From Paenibacillus aurantius (GTDB lineage Bacteria; Bacillota; Bacilli; Paenibacillales; NBRC-103111), in NCBI RefSeq assembly GCF_032268605.1, contig NZ_CP130318.1:4283913-4347912 (forward strand): a DNA stretch of 64,000 bases. Reading direction: 5' to 3'. Shown one piece after another: positions 43,703-49,894 of this stretch. The notes under the pieces are model-generated. The model was not told where the DNA came from and did not search any database. It saw nothing but the letters and a program-made list of their open reading frames with translations. The position numbers were made by a program, and so were the translations under genes. The first letter of the stretch is position 1. Each line of letters opens with the position of its first letter.

Positions 43703-44131
43703 CTACATTTTCATTTCCTTTTCGATAAAAGCCTCGACATCTCGACCGAAGCTTCCTAGCCGGGCCGGCAATTCCGCGATCAGCGGATCCAAGCCGCCTC
43801 TTTCCAGACGGGCGTAGTCCTGCACGAGAGGACGGCGCAGCTTGACCAGCTGCTGAAAGAACCGTCCTTCCTCCTCCCCGAATACCTTCTCGCCGGTCAG
43901 GATCTCGATGATGTCCTCGTAGCTGCTCGCATCCCGCATCATAAAAGCGTCGATGAGAAGGCTGCCCACGTCCGTAACCGTCTCAATGGCGAGATGAAGA
44001 ACCCTCTCCTGGGCGAGTATCGCCAGGGGATCGGTTCCGTTCCAGCGCTCCGCCAGCTGGCCGCACGCTTCCTGAAGAAACGGAATGAACCGGAGGCGTT
44101 CCCCGAGTTGTTCGCGGTTAATGTAATACAT
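43703..44131 (-). CDS. YutE/HepT-like DUF86 protein
   Basis: A 142-residue helical protein of the DUF86 group: MYYINREQLGERL at the start, ERVLHLAIETVTDVGSLLIDAFMMRD (near 50), then SSYEDIIEILTGEKVF and KLRRPLVQDY (near 105). HepT RNases use R-x4-H-x-Y; here the His is Gln, as in Bacillus YutE, so RNase activity in the HepT manner is doubtful. No MntA-type nucleotidyltransferase is adjacent. The ATG at 44131 with GGAG ahead follows the 42-aa peptide gene by eight bases and thiD just upstream of that. Confidence 0.78.
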   Translation of the reverse strand: MYYINREQLGERLRFIPFLQEACGQLAERWNGTDPLAILAQERVLHLAIETVTDVGSLLIDAFMMRDASSYEDIIEILTGEKVFGEEEGRFFQQLVKLRRPLVQDYARLERGGLDPLIAELPARLGSFGRDVEAFIEKEMKM

Positions 44132-44139
44132 GGCGACTC

Positions 44140-44268
44140 CTACTTTCTTTTGCGTTTTTTGTACTTCGTCCAAGCCAGCATCAAGGCAAATGTGACCGCC
44201 ACTACGACGAGAAGCGTAATAGCCTGCATAGGATATTCCAGGGATAAGCCGCTGCTGCTTTTGTCCAT
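44140..44268 (-). CDS. 42-residue single-helix membrane peptide
   Basis: A short gene from ATG at 44268 to TAG at 44140, with GGGGGAAGAA directly ahead. The product starts MDKSSSGLSLEYPMQ, then has a hydrophobic helix (about 16-31: ITLLVVVAVTFALMLAW) and a basic tail of Lys/Arg. It fits tightly between thiD (9 bp) and the YutE-like gene (8 bp), which argues for real translation. Probably a membrane anchor or regulatory peptide; no function known. Confidence 0.6.
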   Translation of the reverse strand: MDKSSSGLSLEYPMQAITLLVVVAVTFALMLAWTKYKKRKRK

Positions 44269-44277
44269 TTCTTCCCC

Positions 44278-45090
44278 CTACTTTCCTCTGGTATGCGTTC
44301 TGCCGTACGCCCAGTGATTCGTCGGACCGTGGCCGGCCCCGAGTCCCAGTTCTTCCTTAATGGCACTGGTGATAAAAGCCTTTGCCGTTTGGACGGCATC
44401 CGGCAGGTCTCTTCCCTTCGCCAGCTCGGCGGTAATGGCGGCCGAGAACGTGCACCCCGTCCCGTGGGTATGCCGGGTGGCATACCTCTCCGAGGTGAAG
44501 CGGCGCAGGCTTGTCCCGTCGTAGAGGACATCGGTCGGTTCTCCTTCCAGATGGCCCCCTTTGACGACGGCCGCCCGGGCCCCGAACCCGTCGACGATCC
44601 GGCGGGCTGCCTCTTCCATGTCGGCCACCGTCGCAATCGTCATGCCCGTCAGCACTTCCGCTTCCGGAACGTTCGGCGTCACCACGGCGGCAAGCGGCAC
44701 GAGCACGTCGCGCAGCACCGACTTGGCTTCGTCCTTCAATAAGGCGGCTCCGCCTTTGGCGATCATGACCGGGTCAATCACCAGAGCCGTCAGCTTATGA
44801 TGCCGGATGCGGTCGGCGACCAGCTCGATGATGTCCGGACGGGACAGCATGCCGGTCTTGACGGCATCCACTCCCAAATCCTCGACAACAGCGTCGATCT
44901 GGGCGGCGATTCCTTCCAGCGGAATCTCGTATATTCCGTGAACCCCAAGGGTATTCTGCGCCGTCACGGCCGTGAGGGCGGACATGCCGAACACGTCCAG
45001 CATCTGAAAGGTTTTCAAATCCGCCTGGATGCCGGCTCCTCCCCCGCTGTCGGAGCCTGCTATGGTTAATGCTCTGGGTATGGTCTTCAC
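44278..45090 (-). CDS. thiD: hydroxymethylpyrimidine/phosphomethylpyrimidine kinase
   Basis: A 270-residue ribokinase-fold enzyme that phosphorylates HMP and HMP-P in thiamin synthesis. Motifs: [20 protein letters not shown] (near 10), [12 protein letters not shown] (near 45), [14 protein letters not shown] (near 105) and the anion-hole [13 protein letters not shown] (near 210). I place the start at GTG 45090 because GGAGGAGA lies seven bases ahead; an upstream ATG at 45105 has no ribosome site. Divergent from tenI-thiO across a repeat-bearing gap. No TPP riboswitch is seen. Confidence 0.9.
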   Translation of the reverse strand: MKTIPRALTIAGSDSGGGAGIQADLKTFQMLDVFGMSALTAVTAQNTLGVHGIYEIPLEGIAAQIDAVVEDLGVDAVKTGMLSRPDIIELVADRIRHHKLTALVIDPVMIAKGGAALLKDEAKSVLRDVLVPLAAVVTPNVPEAEVLTGMTIATVADMEEAARRIVDGFGARAAVVKGGHLEGEPTDVLYDGTSLRRFTSERYATRHTHGTGCTFSAAITAELAKGRDLPDAVQTAKAFITSAIKEELGLGAGHGPTNHWAYGRTHTRGK

Positions 45091-45165
45091 TGTACTCTCC
45101 TCCATTGTTCGGAACCGCAAGGAATCCGGCGAAAAAACCGCCTTCTTCGCCTGTTGCTCCCCGTA

Positions 45166-45260
45166 AGTGCCTTATCCGTGAGTGTTGTTCTGCTTTTTTC
45201 CTTATTCTCGTGCGCATACAGAGGTTTTCTTGCCAACAAAGTTACCGGATAAGGCACTAG
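45166..45260 (-). repeat. MITE-like short repeat, copy B
   Basis: A 95-bp element, AGTGCCTTATCCG at the left and CGGATAAGGCACTAG at the right. Its reverse complement aligns end to end with copy A at 16914-17010, sharing AAGAAAACCTC and ATGCGCACGA. It lies in the 327-bp divergent region between thiD and tenI; the rest of that region has no recognisable riboswitch. Confidence 0.75.
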
Positions 45261-45417
45261 GAAGCTCCGTGCCTTCCTGACTCTCCATTGTTCAGTGTAG
45301 CCCTGCCCGGCGGGAGCGTCAAGCAGCGCCAAAAAGGCTTTTGACGGTCCGTACGGCCTTTGATAAGATTAGCAGGAAAGCGGTCTTCGGACGAATTCCG
45401 GCAAAGGAGGAGCAGCC

Positions 45418-46062
45418 ATGCGCAACCGAAGGCATGTCCTTCATCTCATCACCACCGGCCGCCAGGAACTGGAAGAAGTGGAGGCCCTGCTCGCGAAGGT
45501 GCCGGAGGGAAGCCTGGATGCTCTTCATATCCGGGAAAAGCACAGAGGTGCGAAGGAAATCGTTCATTGGTACGAACGGCTTCATTCCCTGCTGCCCTGG
45601 GCCCCCATCTACATTAACGACCGGCTGGATGCCGCGGCTGCCGTCGGTTCCCCCGGCGTGCAGCTGGGCTATACCAGCCTTGGCCCTGCCGCCGCCCGCA
45701 AGCTGATGGGGGAAAGGACCCGGATCGGCGTCTCCGTCCACTCGGCCCTTGAAGCGGTGAAGGCCGCGGAGGAAGGGGCCGACTATGTCCTGTTCGGCCA
45801 TGTGTACTTAACCGGCTCCAAAGAAGGCCTCGCCCCCCGCGGGACGGAAGCGCTGGCGGAGGTGACGAACGCCTCGCCTCTACCTGTTATCGCCATCGGG
45901 GGAATCACGCCGGACAACGTCCGGGAAGTTCTCGCGGCCGGCTGCGCGGGCGTCGCCGTGCTGTCCGGTTTTTTTGGCCAGAAAGACCCGGTCGGGCAGC
46001 TTCTCCGTTACCAGGAGGAACTCGGCCGCCGGGCCTCTACACCAAGGAGGTTATCGCAGTGA
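45418..46062 (+). CDS. tenI: thiazole tautomerase
   Basis: A 214-residue TIM-barrel protein of the ThiE/TenI group. It follows TenI rather than ThiE: HIREKHRGAKE (near 40), SVHSALEAVKAAEEGADYVLFGHVYLTGSKEG (written in two parts: SVHSALEAV and DYVLFGHVYLT), then LPVIAIGGITPDN. The His in FGHV is typical of TenI, which aromatises the thiazole phosphate tautomer. Its last four bases overlap the GTG of thiO. Confidence 0.85.
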   Translation: MRNRRHVLHLITTGRQELEEVEALLAKVPEGSLDALHIREKHRGAKEIVHWYERLHSLLPWAPIYINDRLDAAAAVGSPGVQLGYTSLGPAAARKLMGERTRIGVSVHSALEAVKAAEEGADYVLFGHVYLTGSKEGLAPRGTEALAEVTNASPLPVIAIGGITPDNVREVLAAGCAGVAVLSGFFGQKDPVGQLLRYQEELGRRASTPRRLSQ

Positions 46063-47180
46063 AGAAAGAATCAACGGCCCTTGTGGTCGGCGGAGGCCTC
46101 ATAGGAGGCTCCATTGCCTGGGAGCTTGCGGAGCGAGGGGTTTCCGTCACCCTCCTCGACAAAGGTTCCTTTGGAGGAGAAGCCTCGACGGCCGCTGCCG
46201 GCATGCTGGGTGCCCATGTGGAGACCCATGCGGACGGGCCTTTTTTTGATTTGTGCAGGAGAAGTTTGCAGCTGTACCGGGATTGGACGGAACGGATCGC
46301 CGGGAGGAGCGGGCTGAACCCGCAGTATGAAGCCGAAGGAATCGTCCGGATCGCGTACACGGAAGAGGATGAGGCGGAGCTTCGCAGCCGTCTTCCCTGG
46401 ATCGGAGACTACTCCTGGCTGGAGGCGGACGACCTTCGCCGCCTGGAGCCAGGAATCGGAGGAGAGCCAAGAGGCGGGCTGTTCTTCTCCGGCGACCACC
46501 GGGTCCATCCGGTCAAGCTGGCCGAGGCGATGCGGGCCGGGCTGGAGCGGCTCGGCTGCCGGGTGCTGGAGAATACCCCCGTGCTGGGCCTCGTCACATC
46601 GGGCGGACGGGCGACCGGGGTGCGGACTGGAGAAGGTCTTCTATATGCCGATTCGGTTATTCTGGCCGGCGGGGCTTGGGGGCTGCTGCCGGAGGAGCTC
46701 CAAGAGCTTGTCCCCCTGTTACCGGTAAAAGGGCAGTGCTACTCGGTTCGGCCGAATGGCCGGACGGCAAGCCGCACCCTGTTCACCAAAGGCTGCTACC
46801 TCGTTCCCCGGCTGGATGGAACCGTGACAATCGGGGCAACCCAGCTTGAGGCGGGCTTCGACAAGCGGCCTACCGTGGAAGCGCTGGCCGCCCTTCATGC
46901 CTCTGCCGTCCGGCTCCAGCCGGCCTTGGCGGAAGCGGAGTTCCTGCGCACATGGACGGGACTACGGCCCGGAACGCCCGACGGGCTCCCTTACATGGGT
47001 GCCCTGCCCGGCCTGGACCAGGTCTACGTGGCAACCGGCCACTTCCGCAACGGCGTGCTTCTTGCACCGGTAACGGGCCGGCTGATGGCCGGACTGCTGC
47101 TCGGAGACCCGGCGGCTGCCGCGGAGCTGGAGCCTTACTCGCCGGAGCGGAACCGGCCAGCCGTTTCGACCGGGCCTTAA
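46059..47180 (+). CDS. thiO: glycine oxidase
   Basis: A 373-residue FAD enzyme that makes the iminoglycine used to build the thiazole ring of thiamin. The N-terminal dinucleotide fold is VVGGGLIGGSIAWELAERG (near 8). Other family motifs are EASTAAAGMLGAH, GGLFFSGDHRVHP and GLRPGTPDGLPYMGA (near 305), with ATGHFRNGVLLAP near the end. Starts at GTG with AAGGAGG ahead. In Bacillus thiS-thiG-thiF follow; here the operon ends and a TPR gene faces it. Confidence 0.92.
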   Translation: MKKESTALVVGGGLIGGSIAWELAERGVSVTLLDKGSFGGEASTAAAGMLGAHVETHADGPFFDLCRRSLQLYRDWTERIAGRSGLNPQYEAEGIVRIAYTEEDEAELRSRLPWIGDYSWLEADDLRRLEPGIGGEPRGGLFFSGDHRVHPVKLAEAMRAGLERLGCRVLENTPVLGLVTSGGRATGVRTGEGLLYADSVILAGGAWGLLPEELQELVPLLPVKGQCYSVRPNGRTASRTLFTKGCYLVPRLDGTVTIGATQLEAGFDKRPTVEALAALHASAVRLQPALAEAEFLRTWTGLRPGTPDGLPYMGALPGLDQVYVATGHFRNGVLLAPVTGRLMAGLLLGDPAAAAELEPYSPERNRPAVSTGP

Positions 47181-47280
47181 CGCCGCATGCAGCGATGGCC
47201 GGCGGTCGGGGATGACGGGGCGGCTAATGCCTGCCTGAGCGGGTCCCTCCTATCCCCGTTGGCCGGCTCCCCTCGGAATG

Positions 47281-47943
47281 CTAGCGAAAGCGGGCCAGAA
47301 TGGCCCAGCGGCGCTCGGTCCGTCTTTTGTATTTGGGTAGAGATCGGTAAATGTCCACGGTTTCGCGGAAGGCTTCCTTCGCCTCCTGCTCCCGGCCCAG
47401 CTTCTTGTACAGCATGCCAAGCCGGTAGTAGGCTTCGCACGAGGAGGTATTGAGCTCCCGAAAGCTTTCCAAATACCGGATCGCTTTATCCGGCTGGCTC
47501 GAGGCAAATACCTCTCCCAGCCGAAGGTAGGGCTCCCCGTAATGGACCCGGGGGTTAAGCTCCAAGCCGTTAAGAACGAGCCGTTCCCCTTCCTCCAGCT
47601 CTCCCAGCTTGATTCGGCACAGGCCAAGCTCGGTGAGGACTTCGGCGGAATCGTCCATGACCGGGAGAATGTCCTCGAGGTAACGGGCGGCTTCGCGGTA
47701 TTTCTTTTTCTCCACGAGCAGCCGGGCCGCCTCCAGCTTTCCCCGGGTGTCATGAGGCTGTGCCCTCAGCTGCTGGCGGAGTCGGGCGAGCCGGCGGTTT
47801 CGCCGGATCGGCTTGCCGATGCTTGGGGTCAGGCCCAGGAACCGCCGGTCCAGAAAATACAGAATGATCAAGAACACGATCAAGGCTCGGATCGGGCTGC
47901 CGGTCAGCCATACCAAGGCGGCAAACAACAAAATTTTGCTCAT
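47281..47943 (-). CDS. membrane-anchored TPR protein
   Basis: A 220-residue protein with two N-terminal hydrophobic helices (about 3-32), a basic stretch and four to five tetratricopeptide repeats (for example AEVLTELGLCRIKLGELEEGE and CEAYYRLGMLYKKLGREQEAKEAF, split by repeat). Likely a scaffold at the inner face of the membrane. Partners are unknown; it is convergent to thiO. Confidence 0.75.
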   Translation of the reverse strand: MSKILLFAALVWLTGSPIRALIVFLIILYFLDRRFLGLTPSIGKPIRRNRRLARLRQQLRAQPHDTRGKLEAARLLVEKKKYREAARYLEDILPVMDDSAEVLTELGLCRIKLGELEEGERLVLNGLELNPRVHYGEPYLRLGEVFASSQPDKAIRYLESFRELNTSSCEAYYRLGMLYKKLGREQEAKEAFRETVDIYRSLPKYKRRTERRWAILARFR

Positions 47944-48019
47944 CGATTAACCCCCATTTCCAGATCAACGCCGTTATATTTTACCATAAAGCGTCAATAG
48001 GCAGGGAAGGAAGCATACC

Positions 48020-48292
48020 ATGAACGAAAAGCAAGAGACGGCCTGGGCCGTCAAGAGACAGAAGGGCCGGTCCCCCTTTCTCCTCCGTTATATTCTATCT
48101 TTCGGAATAGGGGCGGCTCTCGTGTTAACCCTTACCGATTATGTATTTAATGAAGATGTCCTCTATCCCTTTATTGCCATCCGGTTTGTCGTGTTCGGGG
48201 TAATCGGCTTCTTTGTCGCCAATTCCTTGTGGGATTCGCGGGAGAAGAAATACTTGGCCCGGACCCAGCGCAAACCGTCGAAAAAGAAATAA
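48020..48292 (+). CDS. small two-helix membrane protein
   Basis: A 90-residue protein with two hydrophobic helices (about 24-40 and 52-68) and basic ends (KKK). AGGGAAGGAAG lies ahead of the ATG. No family recognised; such proteins are common in Paenibacillus. A shared terminator follows. Confidence 0.65.
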   Translation: MNEKQETAWAVKRQKGRSPFLLRYILSFGIGAALVLTLTDYVFNEDVLYPFIAIRFVVFGVIGFFVANSLWDSREKKYLARTQRKPSKKK

Positions 48293-48316
48293 CGCCGTCA
48301 GCGTGAAGAAACTAAA

Positions 48317-48368
48317 AAAAAGAGGGTATCCCTCCGCCATTTTGATGGCTTAAGGAACACCCTCTTTT
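48317..48368. terminator. bidirectional terminator between membrane protein and csbD
   Basis: AAAAGAGGGT pairs with ACCCTCTTTT; an inner GCCA/TGGC stem lies in the loop. Confidence 0.75.
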
Positions 48369-48377
48369 CGTTATGGT

Positions 48378-48584
48378 TTAATAGTCGTTGAAACGGGACG
48401 ACCAAGTATGATACTCCTTCTCCGCCTCGTCTTTGTTATGTCCATGACGCTCCTGGATTTTGCCGATCAGCTTGTCCTTTTCCCCGGCGATGACATCCAG
48501 GTCGTCGTCCGTCAGTTTGCCCCACTGTTTTTTGGCTTCGCCTTTCAGTTGGTTCCACTTGCCTTTGATTACATTGTCGTCCAT
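48378..48584 (-). CDS. csbD: CsbD-family stress protein
   Basis: A 68-residue hydrophilic protein with the CsbD pattern (KGKWNQLKGEAKKQWGKLTDDDL, in two parts, then IAGEKDKLIGKIQERHG and a Tyr/Trp-rich end). CsbD is a general stress protein controlled by sigma B in Bacillus. A sigma-B-like promoter lies about 50 bp upstream. Confidence 0.88.
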   Translation of the reverse strand: MDDNVIKGKWNQLKGEAKKQWGKLTDDDLDVIAGEKDKLIGKIQERHGHNKDEAEKEYHTWSSRFNDY

Positions 48585-48632
48585 GATTGTCAGCTCCTTT
48601 TGTCTATTTTGTAGAAGTAAGCCTGTTCTTTT

Positions 48633-48658
48633 TTACCCGTTGGGATTCCCGCTGAAAC
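48633..48658 (-). promoter_or_regulatory. sigma-B-like promoter of csbD
   Basis: On the minus strand GTTTCA, a 14-bp spacer and GGGTAA, close to the sigma-B consensus (GTTTAA-N12-15-GGGTAT). It lies about 50 bp ahead of the csbD ATG. Confidence 0.5.
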
Positions 48659-48684
48659 AAAAACCCCCTCGTCCGGGAGGGGGC
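48658..48684 (-). terminator. terminator after the 73-aa hypothetical gene
   Basis: On the minus strand GCCCCCTC pairs with GAGGGGG, then TTTTTG. A second hairpin (CCCCTTCC...GGAAGGGG) precedes it. It separates the upstream gene from the csbD promoter. Confidence 0.65.
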
Positions 48685-48730
48685 TGCCCCTTCCTAATTC
48701 AGGAAGGGGGAAGATTATGTATGCCTTCCG

Positions 48731-48952
48731 CTATGCCGTCTCAAACAAGATCATCGGACTATCGCCGCCCAATTCCGGCATAACGTCTTCGGCTGCTATG
48801 GAACCGAATCTCGCCGGCTGGCTGCGGATAGCCATCTGCCGCTCCACCCATTCATGAAAGGGGACCTCCCTGATCCAAGGCTGGCATTTGGCGACATATA
48901 GGCTGCAGTAGAACTCACCGTACTTCTCAAGCAGCACATCATCTAACGGCAT
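48731..48952 (-). CDS. hypothetical 73-aa protein
   Basis: A small acidic protein with Trp/Tyr/Cys in EKYGEFYCSLYVAKCQPW and FHEWVERQMA. GGAGGAGA lies seven bases ahead of the ATG, and a terminator follows. I do not recognise a family. Confidence 0.5.
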   Translation of the reverse strand: MPLDDVLLEKYGEFYCSLYVAKCQPWIREVPFHEWVERQMAIRSQPARFGSIAAEDVMPELGGDSPMILFETA

Positions 48953-49164
48953 GACGCTCTCCTCCGATCCGGTAAGAATTGGGTAATCCTGTACCTACTA
49001 TTTCACCGGATTGCCCCCTTTTGAAACCGATTAATAGCCTTGGGGAAACAAAGATTTTTCCGTGATGGCGAAGAAGGGCTTGCCCCTTCCCGGCATGCTG
49101 AAACACCGCTAAGCCCAAGGGCCCGCGGCGGATGTACGGCACAAAGTTTGTTCCTCCCTTGTTC

Positions 49165-49359
49165 TCAATAATACTGGGTATCCAGCGATTCGACCGGATT
49201 CTCGAGAAGCTTCTGAAAGCTTCGGGCCCTCTCCCAATGATAGCGGTCACCCGGCTCGGACCGGTTGGCCATCCATTCATGCCATTCCACCATCTCGCGG
49301 ATGTAAACGATCTGATCGTGCCCGCAAACGGGCATTTGCGGATGCTGAGGTTCCGCCAC
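49165..49359 (-). CDS. hypothetical 64-aa protein
   Basis: Starts at GTG with AAGGAGGAG ahead. Features are PVCGHDQIVYIREMVEWHEWMANR in two parts (PVCGHDQIVYIREM and VEWHEWMANR) and a Tyr-Tyr end. No family recognised. Its start could also be a nearby GTG, but that would be too close to the ribosome site. Confidence 0.5.
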   Translation of the reverse strand: MAEPQHPQMPVCGHDQIVYIREMVEWHEWMANRSEPGDRYHWERARSFQKLLENPVESLDTQYY

Positions 49360-49521
49360 AGTCACTCCTCCTTGAATACCGTATGGAACTAATCCTATGC
49401 GGCTCATGACCGATTCAGTCGTGAGGGACAGGGAAGGCAGTAATATTTTAGGAATGAAGCCATCTCCCGCGGGGAAAACTAGCCACTATTGCCATTAGCC
49501 TGGAAAGGGAGGAGGACAAGC

Positions 49522-49713
49522 ATGAACTCCGGATACGAATTTACGAACATGGACCAGGACGGCGAGCTCGTTCAGGAAATTGTAAAGCTCGAAGCCAAGA
49601 TGCAGCAGAAGCTCGGACGCGAGGTCAACCTCATTGCCTATTCTCCAACAAACGGGAAAGAGGATTCGGCCGATTCTTCCACCGGTACCTGCCGGCCTGG
49701 TTTATCGGAGTAA
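49522..49713 (+). CDS. hypothetical 63-aa protein
   Basis: Starts at ATG with GGGAGGAGG ahead. An amphipathic helix (ELVQEIVKLEAKMQQKLG) is followed by VNLIAYSP and a polar tail. A terminator follows the stop directly. No family recognised. Confidence 0.55.
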   Translation: MNSGYEFTNMDQDGELVQEIVKLEAKMQQKLGREVNLIAYSPTNGKEDSADSSTGTCRPGLSE

Positions 49714-49716
49714 ACC

Positions 49717-49763
49717 AAAAAAAGCTTACAACCCCCGGTTTCTTACTGGAGTCGTAAGCTTTT
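49717..49763 (+). terminator. terminator after the 63-aa gene
   Basis: AAAAGCTTAC pairs with GTAAGCTTTT across a loop of about 23 bases. Confidence 0.7.
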
Positions 49764-49773
49764 CTTGTATGGC

Positions 49774-49823
49774 AAAAGGGGACCGTCTCCACGCTGACCG
49801 AAGCAGCGGGCCGGTCCCCTTTT
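49774..49823. terminator. terminator at the end of the MoxR/VWA operon
   Basis: AAAAGGGGACCG pairs with CGGTCCCCTTTT around a GC-rich loop, 72 bp after the stop at 49895. It works in both directions. Confidence 0.75.
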
Positions 49824-49894
49824 CACGTCTGGCCCTTCCTCCTGGCTAGCCCGACTCTACCTGGCCGACGCCACGCCGATGCAGCTTGCCTCTG

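Noticed and set aside
43703-44131. HepT toxin of a HepT/MntA pair
   Set aside because: The catalytic His is Gln and no MntA gene is adjacent; it fits the YutE type.
45091-45417. Possible TPP riboswitch between thiD and tenI
   Set aside because: The conserved CTGAGA core is not present on either strand; a repeat element occupies the region.
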